In this document: piece by piece, positions 16,381 through 24,716 of the stretch
Layout of the letters: each line of letters opens with the position of its first letter
How positions within the stretch are numbered: position 1 is the stretch's first letter
Assembly (NCBI GenBank): GCA_937925815.1
Contig: CALAMQ010000173.1
Location: 1 to 35,209, forward strand
Direction: 5' to 3'
Source of the DNA: an uncultured Granulosicoccaceae bacterium
GTDB lineage: Bacteria; Pseudomonadota; Gammaproteobacteria; CALCKW01
DNA length: 35,209 bases
The notes under the pieces: model-generated
Database searches by the model: none
Told to the model about the DNA's origin: nothing
The model's input: the letters and a program-made list of their open reading frames with translations, nothing else
Position numbers and translations under genes: made by a program

Positions 16381-17679
16381 TCAGAGGGACTGTGTGGTGT
16401 AGTCCACTTCGTCTTCGTAGAGTCCGTCCTCAATCGACGTGGTGTGCACGCGATTGAGTTTGCCGCTTTCGACTCTGGAAATGTACTGGTGGCCAAACAC
16501 TTGGTGTGTCTTGCCGTTGAACAACTTCGATCCCTGAGGGAACTGGGCTGACTCATCAAAATTGCGCATCGCTTCAACCGCTTCAACCAGTTTCGCGCGG
16601 TCTTGCGGTCCCTTGTAGTCGCACGCTTCCATGCCCTGTTTGATGACAAAAAGCGTCTCCCAGCAGCCAAACATGTGCGAGTAGGTTGAAACGTCTCGGC
16701 TGTCTGAAATGGACGCGCCGTTCTCATCCACGCCGACCGCCGTGCGAAACGCTTTGTCGAATTCTGTTTGGTCTGACTGAGCGTTGCGTGGGTTGCCTTC
16801 CCAGAAGTAGCTGCCTTCGAGGAACTCCAAGCCTGGGGATTGCATGTCCACAGCTTCCAGGCTGTCGATGAACCCAAACAGTTGTGGCCCGCGGCCACCA
16901 AAGAACTCGCCCATTTCTTTGACAAAGGTCAATACCGCTGGCCCCACCATCACGTGGTACACCACCTCAGTGTCGCGAGGAATCTTGGGGAAATAACGCG
17001 TGAAGCTGGTCTCTGCCGGTGGAATGGCAATTTTCTCGAGAACTTGTCCACCTTGAGCTTCGATTGCGGCAGAGAAGTAATCGCGGTGGTCGTGGCCGAA
17101 AGCGAAGTCAGGGTAAATCATGGTGACTTTCTTGCCGAGGTTGCCCGCGACAAAAGGGGCCATGGCCTGTACTTGGCTTTTGACGTCTGTGATGCCGGGT
17201 TGGAGCGTGTAGCGGTTCAACATGCCGGACGCGACGTGGTGCCCTTCCGACACCACAAAGTAGGGCAGTTTGAGTTCGCCTGCGCGCGGCGCGGACCCGA
17301 TCACGACGTGGCTAAACAGGGTGCCAAAAGCCACGTCACAGTTGCGTTGTTTGGCGAATTTCTCAACCACCTCAGCGCCGCGTTTGGGATCGGTGCCGTC
17401 GTCCTCTGCCACGAGCTCAACCATGCGTCCGTTGATGCCGCCCATGTTGTTGATCGCGGCGACAGCAGCTTCAGTCGTGCGCCCGTACCAACGGCCGTAT
17501 GCGGCACCGATGCCTGAGCTGTGTTGTTGGAAACCGATTCGAATCGGTTCGGCGCTCTGGGCTTGTACATATTGGCCCAGCGATGCACCAGTCATAGCCG
17601 CTGCGGTAGTCACGCCAGCTGTTTTGAGAAAGGTTCGCCGAGAGGTATTCAGTGCTTCAACGTGCTTGTTTTTGCTCAT
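16381..17679 (-). CDS. ABC transporter substrate-binding protein (Liv/urea-amide type, Tat signal)
   Basis: A 432-residue periplasmic binding protein. The N-terminus has a twin-arginine signal, SRRTFLK at residues 13-19, then a hydrophobic stretch ending at VQAQS. The mature part begins PIRIGFQQHSSGIGAAYG, like the periplasmic-binding-protein-6 group that binds amides, urea or amino-acid-like ligands. The ATG at 17679 is preceded by GGAG at eight bases. It heads the operon with LivH, M, G and F. The promoter carries the palindrome also found in front of the nicotinate operon, so nicotinate, nicotinamide or a related pyridine is the likely ligand. That is inference, since the ligand cannot be read from the sequence. 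Confidence 0.85.
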   Translation of the reverse strand: MSKNKHVEALNTSRRTFLKTAGVTTAAAMTGASLGQYVQAQSAEPIRIGFQQHSSGIGAAYGRWYGRTTEAAVAAINNMGGINGRMVELVAEDDGTDPKRGAEVVEKFAKQRNCDVAFGTLFSHVVIGSAPRAGELKLPYFVVSEGHHVASGMLNRYTLQPGITDVKSQVQAMAPFVAGNLGKKVTMIYPDFAFGHDHRDYFSAAIEAQGGQVLEKIAIPPAETSFTRYFPKIPRDTEVVYHVMVGPAVLTFVKEMGEFFGGRGPQLFGFIDSLEAVDMQSPGLEFLEGSYFWEGNPRNAQSDQTEFDKAFRTAVGVDENGASISDSRDVSTYSHMFGCWETLFVIKQGMEACDYKGPQDRAKLVEAVEAMRNFDESAQFPQGSKLFNGKTHQVFGHQYISRVESGKLNRVHTTSIEDGLYEDEVDYTTQSL

Positions 17680-17718
17680 GGACCGGGCTCCTAGACAGTG
17701 TGTGTGCTGATTCATATT

Positions 17719-17756
17719 GTGTTAGCAAGCTAACACTAGGCTTCCTGACTTGTCAA
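17719..17756 (-). promoter_or_regulatory. Promoter and MarR-type operator of the ABC transporter operon
   Basis: On the minus strand a perfect TTGACA (17751-17756 in plus coordinates) is followed after 14 bases by the palindrome GTGTTAGCTTGCTAACAC (17719-17736), whose arms are perfect 8-base complements. The palindrome covers the -10 position. Its core GTTAGCTT.CTAAC is identical to that at 377-390 in front of the nicotinate operon, and both follow a TTGACA box. This arrangement is expected for repression by a dimeric MarR protein, one of which is encoded at 17983-18399. Confidence 0.7.
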
Positions 17757-17982
17757 TTGTGGCGCAATGCTTTGTGTTCTTGGGTGGTTTTATGGGTTTT
17801 TTGGGCTGATGATCCTTGGCAACTGCAATCAGTACACTCCGATACGCGACAGCATCCTGGCTGGGCTGTGGGCGTTTTAACCGCTTCCCAGAGTTGCAAA
17901 ATCTCAGGCGAGCACAATGTGGTTGCACTGTTTCGTTAGAAGCGTGTGCAAGAGAAAGCAGTCGGAGCAAAGCGGCTGTGTG
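17737..17982. other. Region between the transporter promoter and the MarR gene
   Basis: Apart from the -35 box at 17751-17756, I see no gene or clear terminator here. The minus-strand MarR gene ends at 17983, so this stretch is its 3' region as well as the upstream region of the transporter promoter. Confidence 0.4.
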
Positions 17983-18399
17983 TCAGCAGATCTTCTTGAG
18001 CAGCGTGAGCAATTGAGTTTGCTCGTCTGACGTCAGCGGGCTGAGTGTCTCCGTAGAGATGCTCAGCCCAATGCCCAGGAGACGCTCGACCAGCGCTTCA
18101 CCGTCCGCTGTGAGTTGTATTTTTCGGCGGCGCACGTCGGCGCTGTCGACAGCGCTTGATACCAAGCCTTTTTTGCGCAAACGATCGATCACGCCTTTGG
18201 TAGTGGCCACATCCATCCCCACCATCCGGCCGAGCAGGTTTTGGGAACTGCTGCCGACTTCCGTGAGCCGGACCAAGGTGGAAAACTGAGTGGGTGTGAG
18301 GTCTTCACCTATCAGCGACTGAAAAATGGAAGTGTGACGCTGCCCAGCGAGTCGCAATACGAAACCGATCTGTTCATCGAGTTGATAGGGGGCGCTCAT
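17983..18399 (-). CDS. MarR-family transcriptional regulator
   Basis: A 138-residue winged-helix regulator. LTPTQFSTLVRLTE (about residues 34-47) begins the DNA-binding part, the recognition region is GMDVATTKGVIDRLRKKGLV and the wing is DSADVRRRKIQLTADG. The N- and C-terminal helices should dimerise. I take the ATG at 18399 because AGGA lies seven bases upstream; a TTG directly in front would add one residue. MarR proteins bind palindromes of this size and release them on binding aromatic ligands. Pseudomonas NicR, a regulator of nicotinate genes, belongs to the same family. It likely represses the operons starting at 479 and 17679, and a pyridine intermediate may be its ligand. Confidence 0.85.
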   Translation of the reverse strand: MSAPYQLDEQIGFVLRLAGQRHTSIFQSLIGEDLTPTQFSTLVRLTEVGSSSQNLLGRMVGMDVATTKGVIDRLRKKGLVSSAVDSADVRRRKIQLTADGEALVERLLGIGLSISTETLSPLTSDEQTQLLTLLKKIC

Positions 18400-18624
18400 C
18401 AATCGTCCTTGGAGTCCGGTGGCCAGCGTTTGGCACAGATCGGATGGGGTTAGTGGAGGCGTGGAGAATGTACCGCCAAAACAGGTGTTTTATTCAGTGT
18501 AGTGTGTAAGCGGGCTCTCTCAGTATTCTGGCACTGCCAATCTGCCGGTGTCCACGGCCGGGCGTCGGATTGGATTGTGACTACTTTGAATTGGCCTCTA
18601 GGGGTTGAAACAAAAAGATCACTC

Positions 18625-18642
18625 GTATTAGCATGCAAACGC
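18625..18642 (+). promoter_or_regulatory. Weak third copy of the operator palindrome, upstream of the Rieske oxygenase gene
   Basis: GTATTAGCATGCAAACGC matches the 18-base palindrome at 17719-17736 at 14 positions. A TTGAAA box lies at 18605-18610, so the spacing to the palindrome is 14 bases, the same as at the transporter promoter. The right arm is degenerate, so binding would be weaker if it occurs. Confidence 0.4.
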
Positions 18643-18696
18643 AGAGTTGAGCACCCGTCGTCCTGAGAATATCTCTAGCCTAACCGGGAGTACGCC

Positions 18697-19764
18697 ATGG
18701 AATTTGTCGAAAACGCGTGGTACGTGGCGGGTTGGTCGTCGGAGTTCGACGATGAGCTCAGACGCGTCACTGTGCTTGATCGGCATGTGCTCATGTACCG
18801 CTGCAGCGACGGCACCGTCGCGGCACTTGAGGACCGTTGCCCCCACCGCCACTTGCCCCTGTCCCACGGCAAACGCATCGGCGACGATGTGCAGTGCGGC
18901 TACCACGGCATGACCTTCGACTGCTCTGGCCAGTGTGTGCGCATACCCGGCCAGGACAACGTGCCACGGGCCGCTTACGTTGAGCGCTTCCCCGTCTGTG
19001 AGCAGCACGACATCGTCTGGATTTGGATGGGTAATCCGGACTTGGCTGTATCGACTCCGGTGTTCGACTTGCCTGAATTCTCTGACCCGTCTTGGCACGC
19101 CCACCAAGGCGAAGCGCTGCATCTCAAATCCCATTACATCAACGTCGCTGAGAATCTAGTGGACCCTGCACACGTGAGCTTCGTGCACCCAACCACCCTT
19201 GGCAACGCCGCGAGCGAAAACGTGCCGGTGCACGTGAGCACCGGCGGCGACCCGATTGTCGCGTGGCGCTGGATACGTGACGCAGAGCCAATCGGGTTTT
19301 TCAAAAACGTTGGCGGCTTCAGCGCTAACGTCGACCGCTGGCACTACTACTACCTCCACCTGCCGTGCACTGCGGTCATCGACTTTGGCAGTGCAGACGC
19401 AGCGTTGTCGCTTGCAGAGGATGAGCGCGACAAAGGCGTGCGCATTCTCGCCTTGCATTTTATAACGCCTGTCAGCGAGCAATATTCCATTGACCGGTGG
19501 ATGCATTTACGCAATACCGCACTCGATGATGACGAGGTGTCCGCGTCGATGGACGCGATGTTCAAAGTGGCCTTTGCAGAAGACAAGGCCATTCTCGAAG
19601 CCATACAAGAAGAAGAAAACCGCCCCTCTCGCAGGCGCCCCATTCGCCTCGCGATCGACAAAGGGTCAACCGTTTACCGCAAGCGTATTAGAGACTTGGT
19701 TGAAGCCGAGCGGATTGAGAGCATGGGCGAGCCCGTGGCGCCGTCTTACGTGCACCATGACTGA
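18697..19764 (+). CDS. Rieske non-haem iron oxygenase, VanA-like
   Basis: A 355-residue oxygenase alpha subunit. The Rieske [2Fe-2S] ligands are C48 and H50 in CPH and C67 and H70 in CGYH. The mononuclear iron ligands are H159 and H164 in NLVDPAHVSFVH. The length and the N-terminal MEFVENAWYVAGW fit the vanillate O-demethylase/phenoxybenzoate oxygenase group, which act on single-ring aromatic acids. No reductase gene is adjacent, although such enzymes need one. The ferredoxin and ferredoxin reductase at 479-1625 or a distant VanB could serve. An ABC importer gene set follows after 82 bases. The substrate is unknown: a methoxylated or hydroxylated aromatic acid, possibly a pyridine, is likely. 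Confidence 0.85.
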   Translation: MEFVENAWYVAGWSSEFDDELRRVTVLDRHVLMYRCSDGTVAALEDRCPHRHLPLSHGKRIGDDVQCGYHGMTFDCSGQCVRIPGQDNVPRAAYVERFPVCEQHDIVWIWMGNPDLAVSTPVFDLPEFSDPSWHAHQGEALHLKSHYINVAENLVDPAHVSFVHPTTLGNAASENVPVHVSTGGDPIVAWRWIRDAEPIGFFKNVGGFSANVDRWHYYYLHLPCTAVIDFGSADAALSLAEDERDKGVRILALHFITPVSEQYSIDRWMHLRNTALDDDEVSASMDAMFKVAFAEDKAILEAIQEEENRPSRRRPIRLAIDKGSTVYRKRIRDLVEAERIESMGEPVAPSYVHHD

Positions 19765-19846
19765 TTAAAGGAATTAAGTGGGTGGGTTGCCTGTAGACCC
19801 GCTTGCAACATAAACCGGCCTGACTACGGGCCCAAGGAGTAAGAGG

Positions 19847-21046
19847 ATGAAATTAAGAAGGCATTTTTTAAAACTGACAGTTGCGGCCGCACTGGGCCTC
19901 ACAGCTGTCGCAGGTCAAGCCGCTGACACGATCAAAATCGGTGAGATCAACCACTACAAACGCATGGCGGCCTTCGCCGGCCCTTACAAGAACGGCATTG
20001 AGCTCGCGCTGTCGCAAATCAACGACGCAGGCGGCGTGCTCGGCAAGCCGCTTGAATTTATTTACCGCGACGACCAAGGCAAGCCCGGCGAAGCGATCAA
20101 AATCGCTGAAGAGCTCATGACTCGCGATGGCGCGGTCATGCTGACCGGCACCATTCTCTCGAATGTCGGTCTGGCGATCTCGTCATTTGCCGCCGAGAAG
20201 AAATACCTCTACCTCGCCTCCGAGCCGCTCGCTGACGCCATTGTGTGGTCCAAAGGCAACGATTACACCTTCCGCCTGCGTGCCTCAACCTACATGCAAG
20301 CCGCCATGCTCGCTGAAGAAGCGGCCAAAACGGGTGCGACCAAATTCGCAACCATCGCACCGAACTACGCCTACGGCAAAGACGCAGTAGCCGCGTTTAA
20401 AAAGGCGTTGTTGGCGCTTAACCCAGATGTTGAGTTTGTGACCGAGCAGTGGCCTGCACTCTTTAAGATCGACGCCGGCGCGGAAGTGCAAGCGATTGAA
20501 GCGGCCAAGCCCGACGCCATCTACAACGTCACCTTCGGCGGTGACCTCGCCAAGTTTGTGCGCGAAGGCACCACGCGTGGTCTCTTTGAAGGCCGCAACG
20601 TCTATGGCCTCTTAACTGGGGAGCCCGAGTACCTCGATCCGCTGAAAGACGAGGCGCCCGTAGGTTGGACGGTCACGGGTTACCCTTGGTATGACCTCAC
20701 CGATGACGCCAACAAAGCCTTCGTTGACGCCTACATGGCGGAATACGACTCCGGTCCCGGTATCGGTTCGTTGGTGGGTTACATGACAGCGCAATCGATC
20801 GCCTCTGCCATCACGCGCGCCGGTTCGACCGACACCGACGCACTCGTGGCTGCCTTCAAAGGCCTCGAAGTCGAGACACCCGTTGGACCGATCATGTTCC
20901 GTGAGCAAGATCACCAATCCACGATGGGTGCCTTTGTGGGCACGATCGCGCTCAAAGACGACGCGGGCGTGATGGTGGACTGGACCTATAAAAAAGGTGA
21001 AGACTACCTGCCGTCAGACGAAGAAGTCGCCAAGCTGCGACCCTGA
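19847..21046 (+). CDS. ABC transporter substrate-binding protein (LivK-like), second system
   Basis: A 399-residue periplasmic binding protein of the type I Leu/Ile/Val class. A Sec signal peptide spans about residues 1-25 (positively charged MKLRRHFLK, then a hydrophobic stretch ending AGQA). The mature protein starts with IKIGEINHYKRMAAFAGPYKNG. AAGGAG lies upstream of the ATG. It is the first transporter gene after the Rieske oxygenase and is followed by a long hairpin (21060-21097) before the permease gene. The ligand is probably the oxygenase substrate or a related aromatic acid, judged by position only. Confidence 0.85.
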   Translation: MKLRRHFLKLTVAAALGLTAVAGQAADTIKIGEINHYKRMAAFAGPYKNGIELALSQINDAGGVLGKPLEFIYRDDQGKPGEAIKIAEELMTRDGAVMLTGTILSNVGLAISSFAAEKKYLYLASEPLADAIVWSKGNDYTFRLRASTYMQAAMLAEEAAKTGATKFATIAPNYAYGKDAVAAFKKALLALNPDVEFVTEQWPALFKIDAGAEVQAIEAAKPDAIYNVTFGGDLAKFVREGTTRGLFEGRNVYGLLTGEPEYLDPLKDEAPVGWTVTGYPWYDLTDDANKAFVDAYMAEYDSGPGIGSLVGYMTAQSIASAITRAGSTDTDALVAAFKGLEVETPVGPIMFREQDHQSTMGAFVGTIALKDDAGVMVDWTYKKGEDYLPSDEEVAKLRP

Positions 21047-21059
21047 CATCTGCGACTTA

Positions 21060-21097
21060 CAGATGGGCCCACTGCCGAAGCGGCGTGGGCCCATCTG
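21060..21097 (+). terminator. Long hairpin between binding-protein gene and fused permease gene
   Basis: CAGATGGGCCCAC (21060-21072) pairs perfectly with GTGGGCCCATCTG (21085-21097), with an inner GCCG/CGGC stem in the loop. TTAATTG follows instead of a U tract. It lies in the same relative place as the stem at 16344-16369 in the other transporter operon, so it is more likely to set binding-protein excess than to end transcription fully. Confidence 0.65.
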
Positions 21098-21117
21098 TTA
21101 ATTGAGGCGAAACTAGC

Positions 21118-22980
21118 ATGGGTTTGTTTGTAGCACAGTTGCTTACCGGGTTGGCGAATGCCGCCACCTTGTTCCTGGTGGCGGCGGGTTTGTCACTTAT
21201 TTTTGGTGTGACGCGGATCGTGAATTTTGCACACGGTTCGCTTTACATGCTCGGCGCTTACATTGGGTACAACCTGATGCAAGTGTTGCCCGGCGCATTT
21301 GGCTTTTGGTCATCTGTGCTCTTGGCCGGTGTGATCGTGGGTTTGATCGGTGTGATCATCGAGGTATGCGTGTTGCGCCCGGTATATCGCGCGCCAGAGC
21401 TCTTTCAGTTGGTGGCAACCTTTGGTGTCATCCTTGTCATACAAGATTTGGCTTTGATAATCTGGGGTGCAGAAGACGTGCTCGGGCCACGTGCACCCGG
21501 TCTCAAGGGCGTTGTGCGCATCCTCGGTGAACCCGTGCCGATGTACGATCTGGCGATGATCGCGATCACGCCCTTTGTTCTTTTCGCGCTCTGGTACTTG
21601 ATTTCCCGCACCCGGATTGGTGTCTTGGTGCGCGCGGCGACCCAAGACCGAGAGATGGTCGGCGCGCTCGGCGTCAACCAAGCGTGGTTGTTCACCGGTG
21701 TGTTCTTTCTCGGCGCGGCGCTCGCCGGACTGGGCGGTGCAGCCCAACTGCCAAAGGGTGGTGCGGACCTCCTGATGGATTTTAATATCCTCGCTGCGAT
21801 CTTCGTGGTGGTGGTGATCGGCGGCATGGGCTCATTGCCCGGTGCCTACGTCGCCGCCGTGCTGATCTCAGTGCTCAATGTGTTCGGGGTGGCGTACATA
21901 CCGCAGAGCACCTTGGTGCTGATGTATGTGGTGATGGCCATTGTGTTGTTGGTCAAACCCTACGGTCTCTTTGGCCGCGAGGAAGTGGCCGGGGAACACG
22001 GACAAGTGGGTGAGCCCGAACGCCCAATCAAGCCCGCATCCTTGCGCGTGAGGTTGATAGTCGGCGCAGGCTTGGTGTTGCTCGCGTGTGTGCCGCTCTT
22101 TGGCTCCAACTTCACGCAAGTGCTGATTTCAGACATCATCATTTTCTGCCTCTTCGCTGCAAGCTTGCATTTTATTCTTGGGCTCGGGGGCTTGGTGTCC
22201 TTTGGTCACGCAGCCTTCTTTGGCGGCGGTGCCTACGTCGCAGCGTTGATTGTCACCTACGCCGACACGCCGATGGAGGTCGCCTTCTTGTTGGCGCCAT
22301 TGGGCGCGGGCCTGGGTGCAGTGATCATCGGTTGGCTCTGCATGAGCCGCACGGGTGTGTACTTCGCGATGTTGACGTTGGCCTTTGCGCAGCTGATCTG
22401 GTCATTGGTGTTCCAGTGGGGCGAAGTGACTGGTGGCGATGACGGCTTGGTCGATATCTGGCCATCTGAGTGGCTCAATGACACCACCCCGTATTTCTAT
22501 TTCACGCTGGTGCTGGGTGTTGGCGGCATTTTGCTGCTGCGCCACGCTGCGCACTCGCCTTTTGGTTACGCACTGCGCGCCTCGCGCGATTCGAGTCGGC
22601 AAGCCGAAGCCACTGGCATCAACACCAAGCGCGTGCAGTGGGCAGCCTTCAGTTTTGCCGGTGCCATGGCGGGCCTTGCCGGCGCGCTCTTTGTCTTCTC
22701 CAAGGGCAGTATCTTCCCGTCTGAGCTTGAAATTGCCCGCTCTTTTGATGCGTTGATCGTGATTTTCCTCGGCGGGGTGAAGACCCTTGCGGGTGCGGTC
22801 GTAGGCGGTGCGTCACTTGAGTACGCTAAAGATTTGATCACGCGCTTTGAGTACTGGCGCTTGACACTCGGTTTGCTGATCATCTTTGTGGTGGTCGTCG
22901 CGCCTGAGGGCATTGTGGGCACGGCCCGCAAAGCGGCTGAGCGCGTCGGTTTGCTCCCAGACCCGAGTAAGCAGTCATGA
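21118..22980 (+). CDS. Fused LivH-LivM ABC transporter permease
   Basis: A 620-residue membrane protein made of two permeases joined in one chain. Residues 1 to about 285 are LivH-like, with IFGVTRIVNFAHGSLYMLGA near the N-terminus and VIGGMGSLPGAYVAA near 235. A polar linker rich in Glu, Gly and Pro (about 286-308) follows. Residues from about 310 are LivM-like, with GLGGLVSFGHAAFFGGGAY and the coupling segment RASRDSSRQAEATGI. The ATG of the next gene overlaps its stop by 4 bases. Fusion enforces a 1:1 pore, unlike the first transporter in this window, where the two permeases are separate. Confidence 0.9.
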   Translation: MGLFVAQLLTGLANAATLFLVAAGLSLIFGVTRIVNFAHGSLYMLGAYIGYNLMQVLPGAFGFWSSVLLAGVIVGLIGVIIEVCVLRPVYRAPELFQLVATFGVILVIQDLALIIWGAEDVLGPRAPGLKGVVRILGEPVPMYDLAMIAITPFVLFALWYLISRTRIGVLVRAATQDREMVGALGVNQAWLFTGVFFLGAALAGLGGAAQLPKGGADLLMDFNILAAIFVVVVIGGMGSLPGAYVAAVLISVLNVFGVAYIPQSTLVLMYVVMAIVLLVKPYGLFGREEVAGEHGQVGEPERPIKPASLRVRLIVGAGLVLLACVPLFGSNFTQVLISDIIIFCLFAASLHFILGLGGLVSFGHAAFFGGGAYVAALIVTYADTPMEVAFLLAPLGAGLGAVIIGWLCMSRTGVYFAMLTLAFAQLIWSLVFQWGEVTGGDDGLVDIWPSEWLNDTTPYFYFTLVLGVGGILLLRHAAHSPFGYALRASRDSSRQAEATGINTKRVQWAAFSFAGAMAGLAGALFVFSKGSIFPSELEIARSFDALIVIFLGGVKTLAGAVVGGASLEYAKDLITRFEYWRLTLGLLIIFVVVVAPEGIVGTARKAAERVGLLPDPSKQS

Positions 22981-23747
22981 CGGCGGTATTGCAAGTCGAG
23001 AACCTCAGTAAGTCCTTTGGCGGGGTCGTCGCGGTAAGCAACGTCAACTTCGCCGTCGAGAAGGGCGAACTCCTCGCCTTGATCGGTCCAAATGGCGCGG
23101 GCAAGAGCACCTGCTTCAACATGTTGATGGGTCAGCTCAAGCCCTCTGCTGGCAAGGTGTTCTTCCAAGGCGAGGACCTCTCGGGCCTACCGAGCCGTGC
23201 AATTTGGCGAAAGGGTGTCGGGCGCACCTTTCAGATCACCGCAACCTATGCGTCGATGACCGTTGCTGAAAACGTGCAGATGGCGTTGATCTCGCACAAC
23301 AAGCGCGTTTTCTCAGTTTTTCCCTACGCACACAAGCTCTACCGCGAGCGCGCCATGGAATTACTGAGCTTGGTTGGGCTCGCCGATCAGGCAGACAGAC
23401 ACTGCGCGATTCTGGCTTACGGTGACCTCAAGCGTCTGGAGCTCGCTATCGCGCTGTGTCATGAGCCCTCCTTGCTGCTCATGGATGAGCCAACTGCAGG
23501 CATGGCACCGAGTGAACGTGAGCGTCTGATGGCGTTGACCGCGAGCATCGTTGCGGACAAAGGCATTTCGGTGCTCTTCACCGAGCACGACATGGACACG
23601 GTCTTTGCGCACGCTCACCGGATCATGGTGCTCAATCGGGGTGAGTTGATCGCCAACGGCACGGTGGATGAAATCCGCAACAACGCTCAGGTACAAGAGG
23701 TGTACCTCGGCGGCGGGAACTTGTACGAGAGCAACGAGGCTGGATGA
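22977..23747 (+). CDS. ABC transporter ATP-binding protein (LivG-like), second system
   Basis: A 256-residue ATPase. Walker A is GPNGAGKST (about residues 37-45), the signature region is LAYGDLKRLELA and Walker B is LLLMDEPTAGM, with H in FTEHDMD. It overlaps both neighbours by 4 bases, so the permease and both ATPases are translated together. Its partner LivF follows directly. Confidence 0.9.
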   Translation: MTAVLQVENLSKSFGGVVAVSNVNFAVEKGELLALIGPNGAGKSTCFNMLMGQLKPSAGKVFFQGEDLSGLPSRAIWRKGVGRTFQITATYASMTVAENVQMALISHNKRVFSVFPYAHKLYRERAMELLSLVGLADQADRHCAILAYGDLKRLELAIALCHEPSLLLMDEPTAGMAPSERERLMALTASIVADKGISVLFTEHDMDTVFAHAHRIMVLNRGELIANGTVDEIRNNAQVQEVYLGGGNLYESNEAG

Positions 23748-24451
23748 TGATTGACGTTAAAGACATCAACAGCTTTTACGGCAAAGCCCATATCTTGAAC
23801 GGGCTCAGCTTCAGTATTGGCCAAGGTGAAGTGGTGTCCCTGCTCGGGCGCAATGGGGCGGGTAAAACCACCACAATGAAATCCATCATGCAGCTCGTGC
23901 GGCCGGCGTCTGGATCAGTGCGCTTTGCCGACCGAGAGCTCGTGGGCCTGGCGCCTTATCAAGTTGCCAAACTTGGCATGGGCTACGTTCCAGAGGAGCG
24001 CCGCATTTTCACCGATCTCACCATCCTCGAGAACCTCGAGGTCGGTCGTCAGCCGGCGCGAGACGGCATAAGTCAGTGGACCATTGAGTTGCTGTTCGAG
24101 TTGTTTCCAAACCTCGCCGAGCGGCAGCACAACCGCGGCAAAGCGCTCTCGGGCGGTGAACAGCAAATGCTCACCATCGCACGCACGCTTATGGGTAACC
24201 CGGTGTGCCTGTTACTCGATGAACCCTCGGAGGGCATCGCGCCGGTGATCGTTGAGCAAATGGCCAACACCATTCTCAAGATCAAGCAGCAGGGTTTGAC
24301 GGTGATCTTGTCAGAGCAAAATCTGCACTTTGCACGGTTGGTCGCTGACCGGGCCATCATCATCGAAAGTGGGGAGATGCGCTTTGATGGGGCGTTCAGT
24401 GAACTGGACGCGAACCCTGAGCTGCAAGAAGCCTATATCGCGGTAAGTTAG
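23744..24451 (+). CDS. ABC transporter ATP-binding protein (LivF-like), second system
   Basis: A 235-residue ATPase. Walker A is GRNGAGKT, the signature LSGGEQQ and Walker B LLLDEPSEGI. The YVPEERRIFTDLTILENL segment is typical of LivF. The start ATG overlaps the livG stop; a second ATG directly follows. It is the last gene of the oxygenase/transporter group, and a hairpin at 24678-24704 lies between it and the convergent crp gene. Confidence 0.9.
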   Translation: MMIDVKDINSFYGKAHILNGLSFSIGQGEVVSLLGRNGAGKTTTMKSIMQLVRPASGSVRFADRELVGLAPYQVAKLGMGYVPEERRIFTDLTILENLEVGRQPARDGISQWTIELLFELFPNLAERQHNRGKALSGGEQQMLTIARTLMGNPVCLLLDEPSEGIAPVIVEQMANTILKIKQQGLTVILSEQNLHFARLVADRAIIIESGEMRFDGAFSELDANPELQEAYIAVS

Positions 24452-24677
24452 GAAAGTCCCGAGCAAGTCCTATCTGGCAAGGAGACCTGCCCTCGGAGCA
24501 CCGGCCCGGTCCGCTTTTTTGGATGGTCGGTCACAGGGATGGCTTTGCCTTGTTTCGCACTCAGCTGGGACTCGCTCGGAGCCTCCCCAGGGGAGTCGCG
24601 GTTCAGCGTGTGGTGTGGCGGGTAGCCGCTTTGGTGTGCGGCGGAAGAGTGGCGCGGACGCGCGCGCTCTTAATGTG

Positions 24678-24704
24678 GGCTCGGCCCCAGCGTGGGGCCT
24701 GAGC
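24678..24704. terminator. GC-rich hairpin between convergent livF and crp genes
   Basis: GGCTCGGCCCCA pairs with TGGGGCC-T-GAGCC across a three-base loop, leaving one bulged base. It lies just beyond the crp stop and could end transcription from either side, although no U tract is present. Nothing else recognisable was seen in the 265-base gap 24452-24716. Confidence 0.45.
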
Positions 24705-24716
24705 CTCAATGGGGTC

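Noticed and set aside
18478-18491. AAAAC/GTTTT inverted repeat upstream of the MarR gene
   Set aside because: Only five-base AT-rich arms and no similarity to the operator palindrome.
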